The translations under genes were made by a program, and so were the position numbers. Source: Cryoendolithus antarcticus (lineage: Eukaryota; Ascomycota; Dothideomycetes; Cladosporiales; Cladosporiaceae). From it: a DNA stretch of 64,000 bases. Numbering within the stretch: the first letter of the stretch is position 1; each line of letters starts with the position of its first letter. The DNA is taken from assembly GCA_002077065.1 (NCBI GenBank), contig NAJO01000028.1, positions 124,001-188,000 on the forward strand, written 5' to 3'. Shown in pieces: positions 41,709-51,634 of this stretch. The notes below the pieces were generated by a model. It was not told the DNA's origin. It searched no databases and saw nothing but the letters and a program-made list of their open reading frames with translations.

Positions 41709-42834
41709 TCAAATCCTGCTCTCCGCCCTCGCCTCCCTCTCCACCTCAAATTGAAAGTCAAAGTACGGCGGATCAAAGTGATGCACCCTCACATACCCAT
41801 CCTCACCACCCGAACAATAGCACTTCCCCGTGGGATCCACCGCCACGCTGTTCAACGGCCCAAAGTGTCCCCTCACTCTGCCAATCTCCTCTTCGAACAC
41901 CTTGTGGTAGAACCGCGCCTCGAACTTTCCTTGCCGCTGCGATGTAGTCGTAACGTCCATAGCCGCCTGCCCACCACCGAGGATTACGTATTGTTGCGGG
42001 TCGGGGCAGATGGCCGCAGAGTTGAGCGGTGTATCGGCGGTGTAGGTCTTCAGCACTTCGAGCGTGGCCGTGTCGTGCAGTTTTGCCGTCTTGTCCTTGG
42101 AGGCTGTGAGGAAGTAGGTGCGGTCTGCGCTCCATTGCAGATCGGAGACTTGCATGCCGTCTTCGTGAGAGTAGTTGTCCTTGATGTGCTCGCCGCTCTT
42201 GGCGTCCCATTGCGAGACACTTCCGTCCTCGTGGCCCATGATGATGAAGTGGTTGAGGTAGGAGAAGCCTGCTACGGTTACGCGCGGCTGCTCGTCGACA
42301 ACGATGCGCAAGGCGTGTTCGGAGGGCGCGGGCTCGGAGGGGTCGGGTGAGATGTCGTAGATGTAGACTGTGCTTAGCTGGCCGGTTCGCTTCTCTGTGA
42401 CGGCGAGGAGTTGTCGCCCGTCTTCGGAGAACTCGACTCGCTTCACTGATGTCGCGTAGTCCCAGGTTTTGAGGAGCTTGCCGGTCCGCACTTCCCAGAG
42501 GCGCATGGTGTTATCAGCGCCGCCTGTGGCAAGGAGGGTGGTCGTGGGGTCGACATCTACGGTCCAGAGGGCACCTTGGTGGCCTTTGTAGGCGCCGAAC
42601 CGCTCGCCATTTGCGCTGTACCACGCGCAGACGATGTGATCTTTGCTGACGGAGAAGATGAGATCGCCTTCCTTAGAGAACCTATTCAGATCACGGCGTA
42701 TTAGCGAGTGCAAAGATGGTAAGTGTCGTGAAGGCGGGTCTCTGAGCGCGAGGCGCGTATGCGTGAGAGTTAGGCGTAACTTACTTGACCTGTGTGAGCG
42801 CACGCTCGTGGCCTGAGAGTAGTATGGGTCTCAT
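41709..42834 (-). CDS. tif34: Translation initiation factor eIF3 subunit i (Tif34)
   Basis: eIF3i is a seven-bladed WD40 protein in the eIF3 complex on the 40S ribosome. Exons are 42834-42785 and 42681-41709 (103-bp intron), giving 340 aa, the standard length. The first exon encodes [16 protein letters not shown] and the splice completes K before [14 protein letters not shown], the conserved family start. WD repeats follow, such as [74 protein letters not shown] and [20 protein letters not shown]. The end is [12 protein letters not shown], as in other fungal subunits. It shares a 290-bp promoter region with the divergent C1-THF synthase gene. Confidence 0.96.
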
Positions 42835-42922
42835 GATTGCTGTGTGTGGGAGAGGTGGAAATGGCTCTGGCCTGCACCCATATTGTATCGCGAAGTCGAA
42901 ATCTTGGCTGGGGCGCACCGCA

Positions 42923-42929
42923 TGACTCA
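42923..42929. promoter_or_regulatory. TGACTCA site in the tif34/C1-THF synthase promoter
   Basis: TGACTCA is the perfect Gcn4/CpcA-type element, and its TGACTC core is also the Bas1-type site found in yeast purine and one-carbon genes including ADE3. It is 196 bp upstream of the C1-THF synthase ATG and 89 bp from the tif34 ATG. A functional role is inference. Confidence 0.4.
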
Positions 42930-43124
42930 GAACACTTTTAGCTCCGTCACTCACCGCATTCGATTAATCAAATGCCGGACTTTTTCCACGCGAATCAGCA
43001 AATACAAGATCGCCTTCATTGGCGAGGCATCTGACCGTTGGACAGGCGTTTTACAATCCTGATTATCTATTCAACACTCTACCACATTCATTTAGAAACA
43101 CTTTCGTTTAGCCAGTGAGCGAGC

Positions 43125-46100
43125 ATGCGACGCTCCCGAACGCGTCTGGGAGCGATCTGCGGCCAGGTCGAGGCACAGCATAAAATTTCGCGGGGTTGTT
43201 CAGCTGCGTTGATCGCTCGCATCCCACAGCCAGGAACAGTCATACAACCCACCTCAGCTCGCGTGTCAGCTCTCACCGGACCAGCAAACAGTAAAAGTCG
43301 AGTCACAGCATCGCAGTCATATGCCCGGCCATCCTGCCGTTCTTACGCTACCACCAAGCCCAACATGACTGCCACCAAGATTGACGGAACGGCTGTCGCC
43401 AAGTCCATTCGCGAACGCATACACAAGGAGATCGATGCGAAGCAGGCCGTGAACCCTCGCTACAAGCCTTCATTGAAGATCATTCAGGTCGGTGAACGAT
43501 CCGACAGCAGCACCTATGTGCGTATGAAATTGAAGGCTGCTGAGGAAGCCAACATTCAATGCGAGCTCGTCAGCTTGCCCGAGTCAGTCTCGGAGTATGA
43601 GGTGCTAGAGACGATCGAAAAGTTCAACAACGATCCCTCGATCCATGGCATCCTTGTACAATTGCCGTTGCCAAAACACCTCCGAGAGTACGAGGTCACA
43701 AGTGCTGTGGCCGACGAAAAGGACGTCGATGGCTTCGGAGCGAACAATATCGGCGAGCTTGCCAAGCGAGGAGGAAGGCCACTTTTCACTCCATGCACGC
43801 CGAAGGGAGTTATGGTGCTGTTGCAGGAGAGTGGGGTGGAGCTGAGTGGGAAGAACGCAGTAGTCATTGGCCGATCTGACATTGTAGGATCGCCAGTCAG
43901 CTACCTGTTGAAGAATGCGGACGCTACTGTCACTGTGTGTCATTCGAGGACGAAGGACCTGCCTTCCATCGTCAAAGGCGCAGATGTCGTGATCGCTGCC
44001 ATTGGCAAGGCAGGTTTCGTCAAGGGCGATTGGCTGAAGAAGGATGCGGTAGTGATCGATGTCGGAACGAACTACATCCCAGATGAGTCGAAGAAGTCTG
44101 GTCAACGTCTTGTTGGCGATGTCGACTTTGACTCAGCGGCAGAAGTTGCTTCGCAGATTACGCCAGTACCCGGTGGTGTCGGTCCCATGACTGTGGCCAT
44201 GCTTCTGCAGAACGTTGTCGACGCTGCAAACACGTACTTCGATCGACAGAAGTCTCGTCAGGTCACGCCGCTGCCGCTGAAGCTCAAGCACCCGGTGCCA
44301 TCAGATATCGCTGTCTCACGTGCCCAGCACCCAAAGCTGATCACTCGAGTCGCTGCTGAGATCGGTCTTGCGACACACGAGGTTGAGCCGTACGGCGCAT
44401 ACAAGGCGAAGGTCTCACTTGACGTGCTTTCGCGTCTCGAGCACCGCCGCAACGGGCGCTATGTTCTAGTCGCTGGCATCACGCCTACGCCATTGGGCGA
44501 AGGCAAGAGCACCACTACAGTCGGACTGACGCAAGCGTTGTGTGCTCACCTGGGTCGGGTCGCATTTGCCAACGTCCGTCAGCCATCGCAAGGTCCCACC
44601 TTCGGAATTAAGGGTGGTGCGGCAGGCGGCGGCTACAGTCAAGTCATACCCATGGACGAGTTTAACTTGCACCTCACTGGTGACATACATGCGATCACTG
44701 CAGCCAACAATCTACTCGCAGCAGCCATCGACACTCGCATATTTCACGAAGATACACAGAAGGATGGGCCACTTTACAAGCGTCTCGTGCCAGAGAAGAA
44801 GGGCAAGCGTGAGTTCGTGCCGATCATGTTCAGGCGACTGAAGAAGCTGGGAATCACCAAGACGAATCCCGATGATCTGACCCCGGAAGAGATCACCAAG
44901 TTCGCTCGCCTTGACATTGATCCGGAGACGATCACGTGGCGACGAGTACTCGATGTCAACGATCGTCACTTGCGTGGCATCAAGATCAATCAGGCACCCA
45001 CAGAAAGCAAAGCAGCACCTCGCGAGACTGGCTTCGACATCTCGGTTGCTAGTGAGTGCATGGCTGTTCTAGCACTTTCGACATCACTGTACGATATGCG
45101 TGAGCGTCTCGGACGCATGGTGGTTGCCAGCAGCAGGGGCGGCGACGCTGTAACGGCAGATGACCTTGGCATCGGCGGTGCGCTCACAGCACTCATGAAA
45201 GACGCGCTGAAGCCCAATCTGATGCAGACGCTTGAGGGCACGCCAGTCTTTGTCCACGCTGGACCGTTTGCCAACATCAGTATCGGCAACAGCTCGATCA
45301 TTGCCGATCGAGTCGCGTTGAAGTTAGCTGGCACAGAGACGGACGAAGACCACAACAGCAAGACTGGCTTCGTCGTGACGGAAGCTGGCTTCGACTTCAC
45401 CATGGGTGGTGAGCGTTTCATGAACATCAAGTGCCGCAACTCGGGCCTTGTTCCTGATGTCGCTGTCATCGTAGCCACCGTGCGCGCTCTGAAAGTGCAC
45501 GGCGGCGGTCCTGAGATCAAGCCTGGTGCCCAGCTAGCAGAGGTGTACCGCACAGAGAACGTCGAAGTGCTTCGCAAGGGCTGTGTGAACCTGAAGAAGC
45601 ACATCGAGAACGTGCGCCAGTACGGCGTCAAGGTCGTAGTGGCGATCAACAAGTTCGAAACAGATACGCCAGCCGAGATCGAAGTCATCCGTGAGGAAGC
45701 GCTCGCAGCGGGCGCCGAAGATGCTATCGCTGCGAACCACTGGGCTGAAGGCGGTGCCGGCGCTGTTGACCTAGCTAAGGGCGTCATTGCTGCTTGCGAG
45801 AAGTCTGACCACAGCGCCTTCAAGCTCCTGTACCCCACTGACTCGGGAGATACGAAGTCTCGCATCGAAGCCATCGCGCAGAAGATGTACGGCGCTGCAT
45901 CTGTATCTTTCTCTGAGGAGGCGCAAAAGAAGATCGACACATACACTCGCCAAGGTTTCGGTAACCTGCCGATCTGTATTGCGAAGACCCAATACTCGCT
46001 CTCCCATGATGCTGCGCTGAAGGGCGCACCGACTGGCTTCGAGGTGCCGATCAGGGACGTGAGGATGGCGGCCGGTGCTGGGTACCTGTACGCGCTCGCG

Positions 46101-46196
46101 GCGGACATTCAGACTATACCTGGATTGCCGACCGCACCTGGGTACCTGAATGTGGAGGTCGATACCCAGACGGGGGAGATCGATGGTTTGTTCTAG
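43125..46196 (+). CDS. Trifunctional C1-tetrahydrofolate synthase
   Basis: This protein joins methylene-THF dehydrogenase and methenyl-THF cyclohydrolase (N-terminal) to formate-THF ligase (C-terminal). It interconverts one-carbon folates for purine, thymidylate and methionine synthesis. The single exon encodes 1023 aa. The catalytic YVRMK (Tyr131, Lys135) and GILVQLPLPKHL lie in the dehydrogenase, with the loop TPCTPKGVM and the Rossmann GRSDIVGSPV. The ligase has the P-loop TPTPLGEGKSTTT at about residue 452-464, then FGIKGGAAGGGYSQVIPMDE and the NHWAEGGAG block. The first 80 residues are Arg/Ser-rich with a single Glu and end CRSYATTKPN before MTATKIDG, which is where a cytosolic protein would start (43365). 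So the full product looks mitochondrial (Mis1-like), and internal initiation would give an Ade3-like cytosolic form. Confidence 0.96.
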   Translation: MRRSRTRLGAICGQVEAQHKISRGCSAALIARIPQPGTVIQPTSARVSALTGPANSKSRVTASQSYARPSCRSYATTKPNMTATKIDGTAVAKSIRERIHKEIDAKQAVNPRYKPSLKIIQVGERSDSSTYVRMKLKAAEEANIQCELVSLPESVSEYEVLETIEKFNNDPSIHGILVQLPLPKHLREYEVTSAVADEKDVDGFGANNIGELAKRGGRPLFTPCTPKGVMVLLQESGVELSGKNAVVIGRSDIVGSPVSYLLKNADATVTVCHSRTKDLPSIVKGADVVIAAIGKAGFVKGDWLKKDAVVIDVGTNYIPDESKKSGQRLVGDVDFDSAAEVASQITPVPGGVGPMTVAMLLQNVVDAANTYFDRQKSRQVTPLPLKLKHPVPSDIAVSRAQHPKLITRVAAEIGLATHEVEPYGAYKAKVSLDVLSRLEHRRNGRYVLVAGITPTPLGEGKSTTTVGLTQALCAHLGRVAFANVRQPSQGPTFGIKGGAAGGGYSQVIPMDEFNLHLTGDIHAITAANNLLAAAIDTRIFHEDTQKDGPLYKRLVPEKKGKREFVPIMFRRLKKLGITKTNPDDLTPEEITKFARLDIDPETITWRRVLDVNDRHLRGIKINQAPTESKAAPRETGFDISVASECMAVLALSTSLYDMRERLGRMVVASSRGGDAVTADDLGIGGALTALMKDALKPNLMQTLEGTPVFVHAGPFANISIGNSSIIADRVALKLAGTETDEDHNSKTGFVVTEAGFDFTMGGERFMNIKCRNSGLVPDVAVIVATVRALKVHGGGPEIKPGAQLAEVYRTENVEVLRKGCVNLKKHIENVRQYGVKVVVAINKFETDTPAEIEVIREEALAAGAEDAIAANHWAEGGAGAVDLAKGVIAACEKSDHSAFKLLYPTDSGDTKSRIEAIAQKMYGAASVSFSEEAQKKIDTYTRQGFGNLPICIAKTQYSLSHDAALKGAPTGFEVPIRDVRMAAGAGYLYALAADIQTIPGLPTAPGYLNVEVDTQTGEIDGLF

Positions 46197-46738
46197 ACGC
46201 TCGTCTAGAAGGTGCATGGAAAGTTGAGAGGCGATGATACCAGTGCTGCCGTCTCATCACGCGCAGAACACAAAAGGCATGGCGTTCAGGACGGGAGAGA
46301 ACGGAGTTTCACTCAACGTGATCGAATCAGCGATGGCGTTTGGCGTAACACAAGACATGAAAGCAAGAGCTACATCACGCGCCACCAAAGGACTTCAACA
46401 TGTAGAATGGCATAACTGCAAAAGAGAGTTCAACCCACGTGCAGTAGTGTTGGCGTGCGTTGCATCGTTAGTGCTGGGGCTAGATGGGGCTGAACAACAC
46501 ATGCATGCTGCGCCTGAGTTGCACTAGATTCGCGATGGGGCGCTCATTTGGCGAGGAGTAGGGTAGAGGCGTAGGTATAAGCTCGCGACCTTCCGGTCTT
46601 GGTCTCTCAAAGGTGCAGTGGTGGCTCTCATTTCCCTCTGGTGTACATTACATTCTCTCTGACTCTGTATCTTGAGATCGGAGAGGGACTGATCACTAGC
46701 TGCGTACCCATTGACTTGCCCGAACACGAGTGGGTTCA
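46197..46738. other. Intergenic region, no gene seen
   Basis: About 540 bp between C1-THF synthase and the esterase gene. Frames of 60-97 codons here have no domains. Confidence 0.5.
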
Positions 46739-47902
46739 ATGGAGTCGAAACCAGACCGCACGGGCTACCACCCTGAATGGATAAAGGTGAGAACTTTGTC
46801 AACTCATTCACAGCGCGAATGTCGGCCGACGTTGTTGTGCTAGTATGAAGAATCGCTCACAGAACCCATGCTACCACCTGCAAGCGATCCTGGCTTTCTG
46901 CAACCTCATGATCAACAATGCGAAGCACTTCCCGCCGACACTAGAGAGCGTTACAGCATGTACGTAGTTCTCATCGCTTCCGCTTCGCCAACGCTTGTTG
47001 CAGTGCTGACTGGCGCCTCAGACGACGAGCAGATCTCTGAGCATGTGAAGGTGCGCGTGTATCAGCCTTGTGACCCGGCATCGCGCGCCAAAGCGCTGGC
47101 ACTGTGTTTGTTCATTCATGGTGGAGGATGGGTTACTGGGAGTCTCGACACCGAAGACCACTTCTGTCGAGATATCTGCGGCAGAGGAGTTATGGTGGTC
47201 GTCTCGATGCTCTACCGCAAGTTCCCTGCTGTCAGATTTCCGCAGAATACGGAGGACTGCGTCGAGGGCGTGCTCTGGGTTCGCCTTCCCAACTTCCTTC
47301 GCCCTTAACATTCCATCAGCTGACTTTCCCAGGCTGACAAACACGCCACCACCCTCGGCGCAGACCCCACCCGCTTCCTCATGATGGGCGGCTCAGCCGG
47401 CGGTGGCCTCGCAGTTTCCACGACGCACTTCCTGATCGAATTCCACCCCACGGTGCCCCCTCTGGCGGGCCTGCTGCCCATCAACTCTGCGCACATCCAC
47501 CCCGAGGGCTGTCCGAAGGGATACAAACATCTCTACACTGCCTATGCTGACAACGCAGGCCCCATACCCTTCGTGACTGATGAGATGAGCCGAGGGGTCT
47601 TTCACATTATGGATGGCGAGCCGCCGTATGATGACGTACGTAAGCATTGGGTTCCTGTGAGCATGGGGGTCGAGGGAGTACGGGGGTTCCCCAGAACTTG
47701 GCTGTTGAATTCGGGGAAGGAGTGTTTCAGGGATGATGGACGGGTGCTGGAGGCGCTGCTGGAGGAAAGTGGCGTACCAGTCAAGCGGGAATTGGTCGAG
47801 GGACTGCCCCATTACTGCTTTGCCTTCCCACTCGGCGGGAACGTAGTCCAGGACTTTCGCGCTCGCGTCCTTGGAGGAGTGAAGTGGTGTCTTGAGGGCT
47901 GA
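46739..47902 (+). CDS. Alpha/beta-hydrolase, hormone-sensitive-lipase-type carboxylesterase
   Basis: This enzyme is expected to cleave small ester substrates. Exons are 46739-46786, 46844-47278 and 47333-47902 (57- and 54-bp introns), giving 350 aa. The family oxyanion motif HGGGWVTGS is in exon 2. The nucleophile elbow GGSAGGG is in exon 3, after the splice that gives VLW-ADKHATTLGADPTRFLMM. The acid is probably in the region before GVPVKRELVEGLPHY, whose His is the likely catalytic base. One oddity is that exon 2 contains a stretch from 46958 that looks like an intron (GTACGT ... CTCAG). Removing it would break the frame, so I leave it in as about 20 hydrophobic residues (YVVLIASASPTLVAVLTGAS). 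The gene may therefore be slightly damaged or the insert may be real. The substrate is unknown. Confidence 0.75.
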
Positions 47903-48108
47903 AGGATCTTCGATATTTGAAGCTGCAGTGCTGCTACACCCACGAAGGATCATCTCCGTTCGTAGCTGAGTCTCACCGGCATTGCTGGATCAGTCAGCTG
48001 TATTCAATGTCATGCACAGAAGCATTGAAGAGTACAAGGGCTTTGCTAGAGCGAAGAGAGTAAGATGGTACACAGCAAGTCTACACTTGCTGCACGAAGG
48101 AGTACTGT

Positions 48109-51100
48109 CTAGTGGCGCTCAGCAAGCCAAGCCTTCCAACCGGTCTTATCAGCAATAAGCTCAACCTCTTCATCAGGGGAGACCACATCACCTTCGCTCC
48201 AGCCAAGCCACTCCTTCAAGCCAGCCAGATGTCTCATGGTCGGCCTTCCGTGCGGACAGTTCCAAGGCTTCTCCATCTCGCCCATATGCTTCACCACCTT
48301 CTCCATTTGCCTCATCGTGAGCGTCTTGCCGACCATGATACTACTTCGGCACGCTCGCATTGCGAGCATCCGCTGCACTTTCCTAGGACGAGGAACGTGA
48401 TTGGTACCCATCGGTGCCTCGGAAAGGAGGTAGAGCAACTCGGACAAGTCGGAGAGGTCGAAGGTAGTGCTTTGCGAGGTAGGCAGTGTGAGCAAACGAC
48501 AGATACGCGTGAGGGAGTCATCGGCATCGGAAGACGTAGTCTCGATCTCGAAGCCATTTGCCTTGAGTGCATCGCAGTGATTCAGCACCACCTCTTGTTC
48601 GACAGCAGTAAGATCGAGGTTCTTCGGTCGGACAAGGCGTTGGCTCTGCAATGTGACGGTGCGCTGGAATCGCTCATAGTTGTATTTCTCATCTGCTGCG
48701 TGCTGATCAATGATGAATAATTCGTCTTGCTCCTCGGCGTTGGTAGCTGGGCGGACTGCGAGAATGAAGCCCAGGTTGAATTGCCCGATGACGCGCATTC
48801 TGTTAAAATCTGCTTTGCTCACAATGAGCGACAGCTTGTCCTCAGCCTGTATGTCGTCGAGCTCACCCTTGACGATAGCGTTGTTGTCGCATTGACTATC
48901 ATCGGCGTGTCGGTCTGCATATAGCGCAGACGCTGCTCTCGAATCATGACTGACCTCGTCCATGGATGCATGGCATTGACACTCGAGCTGCAGCGTCATG
49001 TCTTTCAGTACCGACCCAGAAGTGATCTTCGATGCTCGAGCCGAGTTGTGCGTAGACGGCTTCGCGGCGTGTGTCTCGAGCTCTTGAATCATCTTGGCGA
49101 TCTTTTCGTCCTCGAGCAGGCGTTTCTCGTTTTCGTCAATGTAATTTTCGTCCCAAGCGTCATCATCTGCAGGAGACGCTTCAAGCGCATCGAGTGCGTC
49201 AGACGTGGGAAGCTCCTTGCGTGGGTCTTGGCTCCCGTCTGTTCGATCGCGTCGTAGTGACACAGGAGTGGCCGCAGTGACGGGTCGTGAGACATTCTTT
49301 GCGTTCCCGTTCGCTAACGATGGTGGACCCTTGGCGATGTTGGGCTCCTCATCATTCTCGTCGTCGCTCTCGGTAGCGGGAGCTCGTCTAGCAGATTCGA
49401 GTATCATGTCGCTGCTGTCGATTTGCATCTGCGAGCCGGCAGCTGCGAAATTGTGCAGACCTCTAGCCAGCAGTGGACTGCAGCCGAATGCAGCAATTGC
49501 TTGAGAATTTGCCGGCTCATGAACACGCCTCTTCTTATATGCTGGGCTGGCTCCCAAGACCGTACTCGTCATCTGGTCCCCGATGGTGATCTCCGCCAGT
49601 TGTGAGGGCGTGCGTTGTGGCCGCATACTGTCGAAGGCATTTGGCACCGGACCTGGAGTTGGCTTTGCAGCACTGGTGGCGATTGCATGGACGGCGGTCC
49701 CGTTGCTGTGATCAGTGATAATATCGGGCTGCATGTGATCTTGCTTTAGTGCGTCTCCATCCTCTTCATGTTGATGACCGGAGAGATCGCGGTTCGTGCT
49801 TTTGTTGCCTGCAACGCCCACCGACTCCGGCGGCCTCTTGGAGAAGAGATCATTGTAAGGAGTGCTCATTGGATCGGGCTCGCGCAGAGTCTGCCGGCTC
49901 GTAGCAGCCGGTCGACCATAGTTATCGTCCGTGATTGTGCTCGATGGAAGCATAGCGTTTGCCTCAAATTGATCACTTCCAACAGACATAGTCACAGGTA
50001 TTCCTGGCGAGGCAACCTCGCTATCCGATTGCGACTCGAGTGAGGGGTTGCGCGATACACTATTCACTCCCGAGCGCGCCTTCGACTCTAGTGTTGACGT
50101 TCGAGTACCTACTGGCTTCGGCTTGCGCAGCTCGCTGTCTCGACCTGCCCATGACTCGATCAGGTTTGACGCTTTCGCCTTGCCAGCACCTGTAGGCGGC
50201 TCAGCCTTTGCCTGTGTAAATTGCATGCGCTCTTGATCGCTTTCGTCCTCACTCTCACTGCCAGACTCGTCACTGTCAGGTCGGGAAGAGACGGTGGACT
50301 GTTCGCGGTTCATCGTCAGCGGCTTATAAGATGGCATCGTGCGGTTGGGCAGTGTTGACTGTGGCACGGTGTGATTGGTGTTGTCAAATAAGTCTGTCAG
50401 CGCCAACTTGAGACTGTCGAGCAACGCGGTCTGATCATGCAGCATGATAGTCCTCTTGTCTGGTGAAACATTGACATCATATGCGTTAGTGTCCATGATC
50501 AAGTTCGCAAAGATGAACGGAGTCTGATGATGGTTGTACGACCTGTACACCTCATTCACAGCTTTCGCAACCTGTGGAAGAGCACACGGGCGGGAATTGA
50601 CGAAGAACATCTGTCGATCAGGTGCTTGACGACCTTCGCCATAGCCAGGCTTCGAGATGTGTCCCTCGACTTTGACGGCTCGCAAATTATCGGATGCCTG
50701 TGTCGACCAGTTGCGAACGCTCTGCGTAGAAGGGCCTTTGCTCGGCTCCATATCGAGCTTGAGATCCAGCTTCACGAGCGCGAGCAGGGTCTTCGCGCCG
50801 TAGATATTGACAATGTTTTCACGAGTCGTTGTGTTGGCCTTCGTCGAGAAGACGGCAAACTTCTTACCTTTCGGCACCTGATTGCTGACAGTGTAGCGTA
50901 CACCGACACTAATGCATGCATATGCGTGCAGAAGACCAACAACCTTGCCATGCTCGCGCTTGATGTTCTTCTCCAGTTCCTTGCGTCGCACAGGCAGGCT
51001 ATAGAAAAGGTTTTCGACTGTCACGGTCGTACCTTTCTGAGCCGAAGTCACGGTGGTCCCTTTCAGCTTCCCGGAATTCTCGAACTCGAGTCGTTTGCCA

Positions 51101-51462
51101 ACAGCGCCATCCTCGACTCGAGCAGTCACGACGTGAAGCTTCGATAGTGCACAGAGCGACGACAATGCCTCGCCACGAAAGCCGAATGTATCGAGTGATG
51201 TGAGATCATCGTAGCTGGACAGCTTGGAGGTGTGATGCTTCAGGGCCACGGTGTCGAAGTCATCAGGCGAGATACCTTTGCCATTGTCTTGCACTTCAAC
51301 CGAGTCCAGCCCATGATCCTTGAAGCGGACGTCGATGGAAGTTGCACCAGCATCCAGGCTGTTCTCGACTAATTCCTTGACAACCGAGTTGAGGTCGACG
51401 ATGACCTGGCCGGATTGAATTTGATGCACTGAGCGGCTCTCGATGGCCTTGATGGTGGCCAT
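48109..51462 (-). CDS. pms1: DNA mismatch repair protein PMS1 (MutL-alpha endonuclease subunit)
   Basis: PMS1 pairs with MLH1 and nicks the strand to be repaired after MutS recognition. The single exon from the ATG at 51462 encodes 1117 aa. The GHKL ATPase is complete: KELVENSLDAGATSIDV, DNGKGI at residues 59-64 and TFGFRGEALSSL. The transducer domain has VNSRPCALPQ and NVSPDKRTIMLH. Residues of about 360-830 are a long disordered linker, which makes this larger than yeast Pms1. The C-terminal metal-dependent nuclease carries DQHAADEKYNYE (residues 919-930, DQHA-x2-E-x4-E), ACRSSIMVGKTL and CPHGRPTMRHL. It is divergent from the rhodanese gene across 172 bp that hold an MCB element. Confidence 0.96.
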   Translation of the reverse strand: MATIKAIESRSVHQIQSGQVIVDLNSVVKELVENSLDAGATSIDVRFKDHGLDSVEVQDNGKGISPDDFDTVALKHHTSKLSSYDDLTSLDTFGFRGEALSSLCALSKLHVVTARVEDGAVGKRLEFENSGKLKGTTVTSAQKGTTVTVENLFYSLPVRRKELEKNIKREHGKVVGLLHAYACISVGVRYTVSNQVPKGKKFAVFSTKANTTTRENIVNIYGAKTLLALVKLDLKLDMEPSKGPSTQSVRNWSTQASDNLRAVKVEGHISKPGYGEGRQAPDRQMFFVNSRPCALPQVAKAVNEVYRSYNHHQTPFIFANLIMDTNAYDVNVSPDKRTIMLHDQTALLDSLKLALTDLFDNTNHTVPQSTLPNRTMPSYKPLTMNREQSTVSSRPDSDESGSESEDESDQERMQFTQAKAEPPTGAGKAKASNLIESWAGRDSELRKPKPVGTRTSTLESKARSGVNSVSRNPSLESQSDSEVASPGIPVTMSVGSDQFEANAMLPSSTITDDNYGRPAATSRQTLREPDPMSTPYNDLFSKRPPESVGVAGNKSTNRDLSGHQHEEDGDALKQDHMQPDIITDHSNGTAVHAIATSAAKPTPGPVPNAFDSMRPQRTPSQLAEITIGDQMTSTVLGASPAYKKRRVHEPANSQAIAAFGCSPLLARGLHNFAAAGSQMQIDSSDMILESARRAPATESDDENDEEPNIAKGPPSLANGNAKNVSRPVTAATPVSLRRDRTDGSQDPRKELPTSDALDALEASPADDDAWDENYIDENEKRLLEDEKIAKMIQELETHAAKPSTHNSARASKITSGSVLKDMTLQLECQCHASMDEVSHDSRAASALYADRHADDSQCDNNAIVKGELDDIQAEDKLSLIVSKADFNRMRVIGQFNLGFILAVRPATNAEEQDELFIIDQHAADEKYNYERFQRTVTLQSQRLVRPKNLDLTAVEQEVVLNHCDALKANGFEIETTSSDADDSLTRICRLLTLPTSQSTTFDLSDLSELLYLLSEAPMGTNHVPRPRKVQRMLAMRACRSSIMVGKTLTMRQMEKVVKHMGEMEKPWNCPHGRPTMRHLAGLKEWLGWSEGDVVSPDEEVELIADKTGWKAWLAERH

Positions 51463-51540
51463 CTCGTACTCGTGCTCAGCCCATGATGTGTTGAGGTCCT
51501 AGGAAAGAGATCAGAATCGACGCTCTGATCTTACACTTGG

Positions 51541-51546
51541 ACGCGT
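51541..51546. promoter_or_regulatory. MluI cell-cycle box (ACGCGT) upstream of pms1
   Basis: ACGCGT lies 79 bp upstream of the pms1 ATG in the short shared promoter with the rhodanese gene. This element binds MBF and drives G1/S expression of many replication and repair genes in fungi. A six-base match can be chance, but its position fits a mismatch-repair gene. Confidence 0.45.
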
Positions 51547-51634
51547 TCTAGGTGGCCGCGCCGCATTAGTCATCAATTGGGTCTCATACAGATAGAGCTC
51601 CTACTCATTCCCAATCACTCACTTTCTCTTCGAC

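Noticed and set aside
44990..46108. 372-codon minus-strand ORF inside C1-THF synthase
   Set aside because: It is a shadow of a highly conserved plus-strand enzyme with complete motifs.
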